Assembly (NCBI GenBank): GCA_002964805.2
Contig: PUDQ02000010.1
Coordinates: forward strand, 1,488,001-1,552,000
Reading direction: 5' to 3'
DNA length: 64,000 nt
Source of the DNA: Trametes villosa
Lineage: Eukaryota > Basidiomycota > Agaricomycetes > Polyporales > Polyporaceae
Position numbers and translations under genes: made by a program. The notes under the pieces are model-generated. The model did no database searches. It had not been told where the DNA came from and saw only the letters and a program-made list of their open reading frames with translations. How positions within the stretch are numbered: position 1 is the stretch's first letter; each line of letters opens with the position of its first letter. Of the stretch, positions 13,566 to 24,243 are shown piece after piece.

Positions 13566-14272
13566 ATCTTTCGCACGGCCTGTGGTAGATGATCGATGAG
13601 ACTGGGATGGAGAGAGCAGCAAGTGAGATTATGTGGGAGATAATGCGGCGGCGACAGGATAGTGCGACGGGAGGGGAAGGCAGATGGAGAATCGATGAAG
13701 TGTGTTGGTGGTCTCCCAGTGAACACAGATCAGTTGGAGCGGCCGTACCAAACCAGAAGAACGAACTTAGCAGAGTCCGCATGTGATGATAGTCGCGGGA
13801 TCCGAGGACCATCGGACTCAGGGCAGGGCTAGGAGCCCTCGTCTCAGACTCAGACCAGGCATTTAGAGACTGGCATTCCGAGGTAATACCTCCCACATGC
13901 TGATAGAAGGGGCCAACGGGATAGCTGCGTAGGATAGACCTAGCTATCATCCAGGATATAGCGGAGACGTCAAACCTTCGAGTCGAGTACTAGCGCCGCT
14001 GCTTGTGGTTTCCAGTTGCGCCCAAACAAAAGCGCAGTACACTCCTGCCGAATACTCTGAGTCCTCTTGAAATGGATTGAACGAGAAGACAGAGGGTTCA
14101 GGAGGCGAGAAGTCGACGGTACTGGTGAAACTCTAGAGAGCGAGGACATAAAATCGTGGGCAACCGACTCTCGGCGTTTGCCGGATTTGCCTTTGGTGGA
14201 TTAGCGCTCAAGCGCTCCAGCAGACTGGCCAAGGACAGCCAAGGACCGGCGACTCCTCCCCACACCCACTCG
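13566..14272. other. Intergenic, no supported gene
   Basis: Upstream of the LPX1-like gene. No exon chain or repeat is found before the inverted-repeat element that starts at 14273. Confidence 0.5.
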
Positions 14273-14981
14273 TAGTCTCGTCACCAGCCGTTATATCACG
14301 GGGTCCTCACGCTCCTTCCAAAACGGGACGGGACAGGAGAACGAGCAGAGGACCCCCTATAACGTCTGGTGTCTTTTGGATAGAGGGGTGGGGGGTTCTC
14401 CTGTGACCTCACAATCGTCACGCATCGCCCGCCGAGCGTGCGCGCGAGGCCTCGACGGCCTGCATCGCGACCTCACGACGCGCCCTTCATATCCCCTCAA
14501 CAGTCCGCGCGCGCCGCGTACAGGCGACCCGTGATTGGTAAAAGCTGTAGAAGGCGCGCGGGTCACGCGCGCGGGAGGACAAGCCGACCAGGCCAATTTC
14601 TTCGGTGTCAGAGATCGCACGGGCCGCATATATGCAACTATATGCGCTTTATTCGCGCGAAAGAAAGGCATGCAATGCGAGAGCATGTCTCTGCCACGCA
14701 ATGAGGCCGCGCGCACTGGTTATGCCGGCGTACGTTCAGCTCTGAAGGCGCGAGTTCAGCGCTGCTGGGGCGAGCGGGCCCGCCGTCGCGCGCGTGTTAC
14801 ACGCAGAGGCGGCTTTGGCGTGTTTGATAGACTTCGATGACGCACGATCGGGCGGGCGTGACGGAACCCCCTACCCCTCTGTCCAATTTTTACCAGACGG
14901 TATAGGGTGCTCCTCTCTCTCGGTTTCGCTCCCCGTCGTCCCAAAAAGGAGCGATCCCTATACCGTCTGGTGACGAGACTA
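14273..14981. mobile_element. Inverted-repeat element with nested palindromes, MITE-like
   Basis: The two ends carry the same 15 bases in opposite orientation (TAGTCTCGTCACCAG at 14273-14287 and its complement at 14967-14981). Similarity continues inward for about 140 bases with mismatches and gaps: 14273-14410 pairs with 14860-14981. Each arm also contains its own palindrome. In the right arm 14892-14907 and 14956-14971 are perfect 16-base complements; in the left arm 14282-14295 pairs with 14358-14371 with one mismatch. Both outer ends start with TA, as expected of a Tc1/mariner-type TA target. No transposase frame lies inside, so a non-autonomous MITE or fold-back element is the best guess. 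The sequence shows the repeats; the class is inferred. Confidence 0.6.
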
Positions 14982-15152
14982 ACCCACTCGCAGACTCTAA
15001 AGAGAGACATCGCATCTCATGATGATACGTGATATATATACGGCTGGGCCGACGCGAGTATGGCGTCGCGCTCCTCACTCAGGCGCGCAATGGGACACCG
15101 CACAGCGCACTCCAAGTCCACTGATCAGCCCCCGGAGTTCAACGTTCAACAT

Positions 15153-15946
15153 TCATGTGTAGGGTTGAAGCCGTACAAGTCCAACTATGTTCTCCTTTCC
15201 GACTTCCTCAGACGACTTTAAGAAGCCAATACGTGAGCATTTGGTCGTCTTACTGGCGCGAGAGGGAGTGAGCGTACCGCTGCGGCGGTGGAGTCCAAGT
15301 TCGACTGTGAGTTGTGGGCCTGCCGAGCTTGGAAGGTTGAGAGCGGGATCGAGTTGATCTGTACCGTCGCAGAGTTTCCGCCGCGCACATACGTGCGGCT
15401 ATTCAGCCTATCCATAGAGCGAGGTTTTCAGTGCTGAATCTACGCGCACGCCGGAAGACGAGCTGAAGCGCACGATGTGGAAACCGAGTTGATGTACACT
15501 GCGTGGCATAGGCCCAGGTGAGCACCGTACTTCAACCTGATAATTGCTACGTACGCTTTCCGAGAACGACGTTGAAGAACAGCACGTAGAGCTGCTCGGG
15601 CCCAGCAAGGTACTGTAGTCAAGGAGGTTAGTACAGTTTATACCGTACGGCTTGGACGCGACAAAGGACGTACGGCGATTAGATTCGCTATAACGCACAA
15701 CCTTTGCAGACGGGAGATACGTTAGGATAATGGCTCCAGTGGCGGAAGAAGAAACCGCCGCACGTCGTGAGCGATCCTGTAGCGATGGTGAGCATAATGA
15801 GGTGGCCAATCATGTCGTCGGACCTAGAATGCGTGTGTCAGAGTTGTAAAACGGGACTGACGGTGGCGGACTCACTTCCTTAGTCCAGTGCGCCCCTTGC
15901 GCAAGTACCATACCATGGACGCGGAGATCGAGACGTCTGCGAGCAC
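15153..15946 (-). pseudogene. 5'-truncated DUF6534 gene copy
   Basis: A second copy of the 3' half of the DUF6534 gene at 45318-47401. In order on the minus strand: the exon ADVSISASMVWYLRKG, SDDMIGHLIMLTIATG, an exon reading TTLCVIANLIA, YLAGPEQLYVLFFN, VYINSVSTS, and the LNSRTYVRGGNSATVQ exon, then SSEEVGKENIV. Splice sites and frame are kept, and the exons look clearly similar to the donor. The homology stops abruptly inside an exon at about 15946: upstream to the P450 end at 16583 there is none of the N-terminal half. The donor's stop is also lost (GTC TGA became GTT GGA), so the frame runs on to TGA at 15153-15155. No start is recognisable, so I call it a remnant. Transcription from a new 5' exon cannot be excluded. 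Confidence 0.75.
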
Positions 15947-16582
15947 CTGCGCAAGGGGATGGGCGTCAGAACTCGGAGACTCACGGTCAGAAGGTTAGAC
16001 ACGGAAAATCGAAGCATTTACCCCCTTCACATTGGACTGTGAGAGATACGATCTGAGCCAGAATCGGATTACAGGTGTTTGGGTCTCCGTGGTCAGGACT
16101 GACGAAACGGTAGACGCCGCTCGTCCTGGCACGTCGGGAGACGACTCTGCTAGCCGATTATGGTACGTCTCCATCTACATTCTCAAAAGCAGTCAGTATA
16201 TTATGAAATAGAGGAGGTTGTGCTACCACACTCACCTGGGGCTTATATTCTTTGCGGATAGCCTAGAGTTTGACGTTCGTTCGTCGTTGGTGGTTTAACA
16301 TCGTGGCGCCGCCGCAATTGAGTCTAGCTGTAAGCGGTCATCTTCTCTGCTCATCACGTCTTGGCTCTTCGGTGATCTCAGACGTCTATCATCGTCGAAA
16401 GTAGCCATCTAGCTAGTGACCTCCCAGAGATAGTGAGCCCGGGGAGAAGAGTACTAAGTTACTGAGTGGCGCCAATGTACGCGTGGAAAGCTAGTAAGCG
16501 CCCATGACTCGGAAACGCCCGAAAGAACGCCCCTCGCAAATGCGACATACGCGGCACAAAGTTCCTCCCCATCTTCACCAGC
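15947..16582. other. Unassigned sequence at truncation point
   Basis: This lies between the truncated DUF6534 copy and the 3' end of the P450. It should hold the N-terminal DUF6534 exons but does not resemble them. No other gene is seen. Confidence 0.5.
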
Positions 16583-19032
16583 CTACTGGCCATGCGAACG
16601 CGTGACCATTAGCGGGATCTGGCTACCCTCGCGGGGGGCGTTGACAAGGTACGGCCGGAGCACGATCCCGGGGCGCGTGCGCAGCTCGGCAGGATCGAAC
16701 CCCGGCGCGAACGCGAACGCGCGCACGAGCGTGAACACTAGGGCCCGCATCCTATTCAGAAGGCGTCAGCACCTCAATGAGCGCACCAAGGCGAGAGTGC
16801 GTACTCGGTGATGGAAAAGCGGTAGCCGATGCACGCGCGCGGTCCTCCACCGAAGGTCATGAGGTTGCCCCATACGCCCGGGAGGCTCGATATGGCTGCT
16901 GGAGGACTCTCCCAACGTTCGGGTCTGTGATTCGTTTAGTGAGTGCATCGTTTACAGGACCGTGGGCTTTACTCACTTGAACTCGTATGCGTCTTCCACC
17001 CAGATCGCTTTCGAGCGGTGCAACGTCAAAATAGGGATGACGATAGGGCAGCCCGCCGGAACTCTGCCAGTAGAAGACGTCAACACCTGTTAGCTCTCGG
17101 GACAATATACGTACGTGATGGATTGGTGTTCCACGTCGTCCTGGCCGACGAATGGCTTGTTAAATGGGATAACATCGTCCCTGGTAGCCACGCGCATCGT
17201 CGACGCGACGGGCGCGTGCAGGCGGAGCGTCTCGCGCACGACCACGTCGAGATAAGGTAGCGCCGCGAGCTGGTCCATCGTCGGCCTGTCGGTCTCGATG
17301 GACAGCAGCTCGCGCCTGAGCTTGCGCTGCGTATCGGGCGCGTGCGCGAGCGCGTACAGGCACCATGCTGTCGCGGTGCTCGTCGTCTCGTGACCGGTGA
17401 GTAAGAACCTGCGCACGCGTGGGCCAAGGTCAGAAGTTGGTGAATGATAGGTTAAAGGTGGCTCACGTCGGAAACTCTGCAGTTGGCGAGGCTAGTGATC
17501 AGCGGTGGCTGGGACGCAAGCGGAGGGAGGCCAAAACGTACGGGCCAAAACGTCCTCGTCGGACAGCCGTTGGTTGCCGGGGAGGTCGGTTGCGATGTTC
17601 GCCTTAACGAGCAGCGACAACATGTTCCTGCTCTGCGAGGAACGCCGTACTTGCGCCCCGGCCTCGACTGCCTTCGCTGCTTTGCGTTGGAGCTCGGCCT
17701 TCTTAGCCTTGAAGAGGCGTACGCCGATGCTTCTAATAACGGTCTTTGAGCCCTCTACGCGCCGTAACGTCTCGTCTAGCTGCATGTCGCACGTTGAGCA
17801 TGCACGTCGTCGACCGCGCGACTTGTGATAAGTATACGCACGAAGAGGCCTAACACAGGGACGAGGCGGTTGAAGAAAAGTCGGACTGGGGTACGGCTCG
17901 GCAGGTTGAAGACGGCGTCGCATGCTTCCGTGAGCTCGTTTCGCTGCGCCTTCCTATAGGAGCTCATCACCTCGAAGTCGTGGTTGAAACCTGGCACGTC
18001 GGAGCTGATCGTTATGACGAGGGGCTTAGACGGAGATAAAGTCAACTGACCAGCAATCCCCATGACATCGAGCGTCATCATGTTGAGACCTTTGAGCACG
18101 TTGATGCGGGTAGGCTGTGAGCGAACAGAGTCATGTTCGACCCAGAGGTCGCGGAGCTATAGAGAGACAGCGCGGTTTAGCGTGGAGGTAGGCGTCTCGA
18201 GACGGCTACATGCTAACCTCGATTGCTTTGTCTATGAAGAGGCTGGAGTGTTCCCGCACTTGTGAAGGGCTGAAAGTAGGGTTCTAAGTGAGATGTGCTA
18301 TGGTTAGCTAGGCTTCGAGGCCGAATAGAGAGAGTATCAACATACTATAGCTTTACGCTGTGAACTCAGCGAGAATATTTAGCAATGAGAGATAATGACG
18401 ATGATGAACAGAGCAGCGAACTGGGCAGTACTTACTTGTCTTCTATACTGGTCGCCTAAGATGTACCCCTTAATTGTCACTGAGCTCCTGTTTTTAATTG
18501 TACACACCTTCGCTACATAGTAGGCCTGCGACAGAATATTAGTATGCTGCATTGAAATCCATCATGCAAGGGACACATTGAGATGCTTACCCGGGCCCAG
18601 AGCTTTCTCGAGCTCACGACGGGACGAGTGCGGCTTCGGATACTCAGCGTAATGCATCAAGACATGGCTGATAGCGCGAGTGTCTGTAACCAAGATAATC
18701 GGACTCTGCGAAAGTATACGGCGAGGTCAGCATGACGCGAAAGGCATCTTAGCCGATCGGACGCGACGTACGTTGAGGAACCCGTTGATTCGAACAACGG
18801 GCCCATATTCCTCGGCCCATTGATCCAGAAGCCTGTCTTCCTGGGTATCGTTGAGTTGCCTGAGGTTCCCGAACAGCCAGCTTGCGCTCGGAGGTCCGGG
18901 AACCATCCGCAATGCGGAGCTCCGATATCGAGCGCTGAGGAAGCGATGGTAGAGCTTCCACACACTTGCGACGACGATAGCGAGAAGAAATGCACCGGAG
19001 CTCGCGAGGAGCGTCTGAAGTGCGCCAATCAT
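16583..19032 (-). CDS. Cytochrome P450 monooxygenase
   Basis: A membrane-anchored ER P450 that inserts oxygen into an unknown substrate using electrons from P450 reductase. The ATG at 19030-19032 opens a hydrophobic anchor ([20 protein letters not shown]) and the proline-rich hinge [13 protein letters not shown]. Further exons give [33 protein letters not shown], and the I-helix [14 protein letters not shown]. The K-helix [10 protein letters not shown] supplies ExxR, then come [21 protein letters not shown] and the haem loop [14 protein letters not shown] with the cysteine ligand. The C-terminus ends MVTRSHGQ before TAG at 16583-16585. All hallmark motifs are complete, across about a dozen exons including very short ones near 18450-18550. 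The subfamily is not the same as that of the other two P450s here, and I cannot name the CYP family. Confidence 0.88.
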
Positions 19033-20026
19033 GACCGTACCGTATGAGCAGGTGGGATGACTTATGAAGGGACGGGGCCCGCGTTATAACCTGCTGCGAG
19101 GTAAGTTGTGGGTCCAGCCGCGAGGAGGGCAGCCCGACCCGGCACTCACTGTGTCCATCGTCGGTTCACCCAGGGAAGATTGATGGATTATCACCTCTCA
19201 CCTCTCGAGGGCCGGTCATAGTCGCACGCGTACATGTTGTGGGCGTTGATTGAGCGTCTGATCCCTGGTAGTGAAGAGGTTTGTTACCGGTCGATGGCAC
19301 TGTCGAACGAAACTGCTCTTCAGAATGCAGGAACCGGCGTGGTTTACGCCGAACGGCCTCCTCGTGGAAGACTACGTACGGTCTGTCACGATGATCAGAA
19401 GACATCAAAACGACCGAAGTGTGATACGCACGATGATCTGCAGCTTGCCGCGCGACAACGGCACTTATGAGTCGGACCTTGGGGAGCGCCGTTGCATGTG
19501 CCATGGGCGAAGCGCTGCTAGCGTGCGCTCGTATCGATTGCCGTAAGGATGTAGAAGGCGCGAGGGGTGACGCCACAGCAAGTGCAGGGATCTAGTACCC
19601 GAGTGCGAGGTTAGTTGGCGAGTCAGGCACTCGAGCTGTAGCCGTGCTCCATTCAGTGGCCTGACTGTGCGGCATAACGGGCGAACGGACGAGCATGGCA
19701 CGTTGCAGATATCACCGTTGCGGCGATCCGACCGCGACCGAGGAAGATCAGACTGTCAAGCTGTCATCCACCCTAGCTGCGGAAAGGAAGAGGCGGGCGC
19801 TGTAAGGTCCATGCGGCTGCGAAGGTTTGAAGACGCCTGTTGTTGTAAGAGTAGGCTTAGATTGAAGGTAGTCGAGCATTGATTGTACACGGGTTTTCCA
19901 AGGTCAGTGGGACTTGTTCGAATGTGCACATCTGGACGTATGCTCGTCACTGCTTATTCTGCGAGAAAAAAATATGAGAAAGCTGGCTTCACGCCATGAA
20001 CTCGACGTGCACTTACGTACCACGAC
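19033..20026. other. Intergenic, no supported gene
   Basis: Promoter side of the P450 and 3' side of the first ICMT-like gene. The largest open frame (minus strand, 19166-19576) has no domain-like pattern. Confidence 0.5.
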
Positions 20027-20800
20027 CTAATACACGAAGGGAACGAGCGCATACGGCACCTCCTCCTTGTACTTCTCCCATTCCCCCCCGAACCGCTCGC
20101 GTAGCTGCCCATCCTCCACGCTGCAGCGGCGGATCACCGAAACGATCGCGAACGGCGCGGCGTATCTCCAGTAGTAGATGCATACCGCCATCGGCGTCGA
20201 GGCGATGTCGCAGTACGTCGCGTACGCCCCAGGCCCGAAGTGGATGAGGTGCGTCCCGAGGAAGAGGAGCGCGAGGCCCGTGTACGACGGGTGGCGGACG
20301 AACTTGTATGGGCCGGCTGTGATGAGCTTGTGGTTGTCCTTAACGAAGACCTCGTAGGTGAAGAGCGAGCCGAGCGCCTGGTATGCGGAGACGCGAAGGA
20401 GGGTGCCGGAGATGACAAGGGCGATTCCTACGAGGAAGCGTCTGGAGACGTAGACGAGGGGATCGAGAGCGTCAGGGTGGGGCGGGCAGAGCCAGGGGAC
20501 AATAGGTTTCGCCCAGGAGAAGGCGTGTACACGGTAGAGAAGTAGCAGCGAGTGACAGAAGGCGGATGCGGGGATGATGATCTACGGCCGTCCGTGAGCC
20601 TTTGCCACTGCATACGATAGCGCCTTGATACTCACACAAGCAATGTAAGCCAGGTAGCGAACCAGGAACTCGAACGGCTGCCCCTTGTATATGGAGCCTG
20701 GACCGTTGCGCCCTGCTTTAGCTCGCTTTGGAGGGACGAGCGCGGAGTAGAACATCGACGATGTCCCGCTAAGCATGAGAACCTTGGCGATGGAGTCCAT
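20027..20800 (-). CDS. ICMT-like isoprenylcysteine carboxyl methyltransferase
   Basis: Membrane methyltransferase of the isoprenylcysteine carboxyl methyltransferase family, which uses S-adenosylmethionine to methylate the C-terminal prenylcysteine of CAAX proteins in the ER. The substrate of this copy is unknown. Two exons: the first (ATG at 20798-20800) reads MDSIAKVLMLSGTSS and KGQPFEFLVRYLAYIAC. The second runs from IIIPASAFCHSLLLLY through PIVPWLC and RRFLVGIALVISG to the cofactor-binding motif GPYKFVRHPSYTG. The C-terminal signature VEDGQLRERFGGEWEKY follows and the protein ends ALVPFVY at TAG 20027-20029. At about 240 residues with several hydrophobic segments, the length is normal. 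It is a close paralogue of the next gene, same strand, same intron position, with related upstream DNA, so a tandem duplication. Confidence 0.87.
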
Positions 20801-22084
20801 AGGGGCCCACAGCTAGGTTGTCTTGGAGTTTAATGCCGGGTTAACATCACGAGAGACGGCACGCGCGACGTACCTGGGAGTGCCGGTGGGAGGTTAGCGG
20901 GGTAAAGGGAGAACTCCAGGTTAGGCGCACACCCTGATAAGTTCAAATACCTCCGAATGCTGCGGCGCAACCTGGTTGGTCAGATGTACCGTCTGGCCAT
21001 GAGACTGGCAGTAGGTTAGATGCCAAGTGTCGGAGCGGAAATAAAGCTGGGCGTGCGGTGGTAAGTGTGCATATCTCTAACGGATCACAAGGAAGTGAGA
21101 CTCTTGGCGAGGACAGCATAGCAGTGGGGCTGAGCAACAGCGCACCTGATTCGAATGTCGTCGCCCCCTCAAGTCGGGACGGTAAGGCAGAGGGCGAATG
21201 CTTCCGACATTGATCTCTCACGGACGTGTGAGTTCTAGAAGACACGCGGGGATTAGCATCATCTCATATGCATATAGAATGCCCCTGTTTTCTTGAAACA
21301 CTATGATGGATACTGATGGCACTAGTATTTTTAACGGGTCGGGGAGACGGCGTCACTCACTCTTCAAACTTCGACTTGCCTCCGGACCGGTGGTTGCCAG
21401 AACGTTGGTCAGCGCTTGGGATTTTCGCTCGTGCAAGTTGCCGCACCATGGAGCTTGAAAGACCTAGAAACGTACGATCATGGAAGCGTGCTGGCTCACT
21501 CCGCGTTCTTGCGACCCGCGTTGTGCCATGAGTCACATACGAGTATAGCTAGTGTGTAGGAACTTGAAGAGCAAAATCGTCTCCGAAACTGGACAAGCGC
21601 GCGGGGGACAGAGGCCTCGGCGACCGCCGGAGCGCTGGCGCCTGTATGCCGGTCGTGCCCATGGGTACCGTGGGGTTGAGGACGCTTGCCTATACACCCC
21701 CAGCATTGGCTGCCATACGGTGAATCTTCGTAAAAGTACGTGTTCTCCATCCTTGTATCTCGAGGTACAGGATGTTTAACCTAGAATCTCCATGGCGGTT
21801 CAGTAACAGCATTTTTACCATTTGCTGAGCTTGCATAACCCGGCCATCGGAGTGCAGAGAGATCGTGCTGCTGTTACCAGTTGGTAGCTGCGCTGAACAA
21901 GATCTGCGACTGTTTGAGACGAGTCTACTCAGAGAAATGAATGCTAACGTTGGTCCTGCGCAGCACTGATCCGTTCACCAACTCGCGCCTCGCGACTACG
22001 GAAGGGAGCCGTCGTCTCGGTTCACAAGGTTTGTAGCTCTGGAACGACACACAGTAGTACAGAAATGTCTACATCAAGCGTAAG
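20801..22084. other. Intergenic spacer of the ICMT tandem pair
   Basis: No gene found. The segment 21120-21235 resembles 23085-23190, which lies upstream of the second ICMT-like gene; both include a nearly identical run around CTCTCACG(G/A)ACGTGTGAG. The duplication that made the pair therefore took several hundred bases of promoter-side DNA with it. Confidence 0.5.
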
Positions 22085-22851
22085 CTAATATACGAAAGGG
22101 ACGAGCACGTACGGAACCTCCCGCTTATACTTCTCCCAGTTCATCCCAAACCGCTCGCGCAGCTGCCCATCCTCGACACCGCAACGCCTACACAGGGAGA
22201 ACACCGTGAAGGGCGCAGCATACCTCCAGAAGTGCACGAAGAAGACCATCGGCGTGGAGGAGACGTCGCAGTATGTCACGTACCCCGCGTCTCCGTAGTA
22301 TATGAGGTGAGTGCCGAGGAGGAGAAGCGCGACGCCCGTGTAAGAAGGGTGGCGGACGTGACGGTAGGGGCCGGCTGTGACGAGCTTGTGGTCATCTTTT
22401 ACAACGACCTCGTACGTGAAGAGCGATCCGAGGGCGTGGTACGCGAAGAGTCGAATGGCGGTCCCGGCGACGACCATGGAGACCCCGACGAGGAACCGCG
22501 TGGAGATTGAGGAGAGGGGAGCCAACGGAGGGTTGGACGGGCAGAGCCATGGGACGAGCGGCTCTATATGCAGGACACGCGCGCGATAGAGAAGTAGCAT
22601 CGAGTGGCAAAATGCCGCCGCGGAGACGGCAATCTGGGATGACTGGTGAGTACTACTCCTACGCCGGAATGTACTAAGATGATGCTCACGCAAGCGATAT
22701 ATGCCAGGTACCGCACAACGAATTCGAAGGGCTGCCCTGTGTATACGGCGCCCTTTGCGCTGGGCTGTCGCGCCGCGCGTTTTGGAGGAGCGAGCGCCGA
22801 CACGAGCATCGCAGCCGTCCCTGCGAGCATGAAAGCCTTGCAAACGTCCAT
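22085..22851 (-). CDS. ICMT-like isoprenylcysteine carboxyl methyltransferase
   Basis: Second member of the tandem pair. The ATG at 22849-22851 opens MDVCKAFMLAGTAAMLVSAL, then TGQPFEFVVRYLAYIAC ends exon 1. Exon 2 has AAAFCHSMLLLYRARVL, PLVPWLC, STRFLVGVSMVVAGTA, YHALGSLFTYEVVVKDDHK, the SAM-binding motif GPYRHVRHPSYTG and the C-terminal VEDGQLRERFGMNWEKY. It ends YVLVPFVY before TAG at 22085-22087. The intron sits at the same place as in the first copy. Predicted activity is methyl transfer from S-adenosylmethionine to a prenylcysteine carboxylate or a similar lipophilic acceptor. Divergence from the neighbour is moderate, so the duplication is not very recent. Upstream lies a P450 on the opposite strand. 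Confidence 0.87.
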
Positions 22852-24243
22852 GGTGGTATGTGTCTATCCTGGATATCATCATGAGCTACGATATTTCATA
22901 CAAACCGTAGGCTTGATGCTGGACGTACCGATGGGACTCTAGGGGTATTGTGGTGGATGGATGGGGTACCACATGCATAACGCTCGCTCATATAGCACTC
23001 CAGAATATCTGAAGAGTTCTCGGTGATGCGCCGCCATGGTGGTACAGCGACGGTGCCGGGGGGCGGATTTCTCCTCCAGACAATCGCCGCATGGCAGCTC
23101 CAACATCACGTTCGAGTCGCCGCACGACGGGTTGCGGCAGTGAGGGCAAGCTCTCGCCGATCGCCCTCTCACGAACGTGTGAGTGACTCCAAGTCCCCAT
23201 CGCTTCCTGATATTCTGTGTCTGCGCCGCCGCCAGTTTTCATCCCGCTCAAGAACCTGCACACGGATTCAGAGGGCAATATCTCCTGTTGTCGGTAGTTC
23301 AAGGAACGCTATCTGTGAGCGGCCAACATCTGATAGACCGCAAGGGCTGATAGAATTCACTTCAGCGCAGGAAGAACAGCCTGGTGTTCCTCATTCTCCG
23401 GCTGCGCCCACTAAGAAGATATCAACCGCGGCGGCGACGGGGCTGACGTGCTGTGCTCTGGCCTTCGTGAACGGCCCGGAGCGCCCCAGCACAGCGAGGG
23501 CTCCAGCACCCTGACAGTAGGCTATCAGGTCTAGAATCCGGTAGCTGGTACTCCTGAGACTGAATATTAGTACGTGAGTGCTGCTCCATGCCGTAGATGA
23601 AGCCCTCGGACCCACTGGATAATCCGCTTACAGACGCCCTGCTTCCAGGTTTACATGCGGTGCTGTATCAACATTCAGTCAAGGACGTCAATCCATCACC
23701 GTCACTGGTCAGCGCTGTCAACGGGATGCTGATCAGGCAGCAGCGGCGGCGGATTTCTCGCGCCGCACGCAGTGTCCATCCTGACAGCCACCGCGCTGCG
23801 CCGTGCCTACTCGGTACTTCTTAGCCGCCTGTGACCGCCGGGGACCTGGAAGAGCGCCCACGCTTCCTTCGCATCCACCACGCAGGAGGTCTGGTTTCCG
23901 CGCAAACGCACGCTCCACAGCGATCATCCCAGGATGTGTCCGATGCATGCCACTGTTGCTATCAGTTAGAGAAGGGCTTCTGCAAGTGAGGACCTGGCGC
24001 GGTTTCCGAAGCTCCGATGCCAAGTGCGCGCGCGGCGTCCTGTCCAGGGAGCGGCGATTGCGAGCTTTCCGTTTTCCTGTTGTGCAAATATGCGCGGAAG
24101 GTTTGATACATGGGCGTTGAGAGCGGATATGACAGGCGTTAAGTAACGGTGGACGGCGGACGGGGGTCTGACGCACTCACGCACTCGCGTACGCGAATTC
24201 GACCCTGTCGCAGCCCCCCTTTCCCTCCATCTCAACGGCACCC
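22852..24243. other. Divergent promoter region between ICMT-like and P450 genes
   Basis: About 1.4 kb separates the divergently transcribed ICMT-like and P450 genes. The stretch near 23030-23080 (GGGGGCGGATTTCTC) is echoed near 23735-23765 (GGCGGCGGATTTCTC), suggesting a small internal duplication. No gene is supported; open frames on both strands overlap without domains. Confidence 0.5.
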
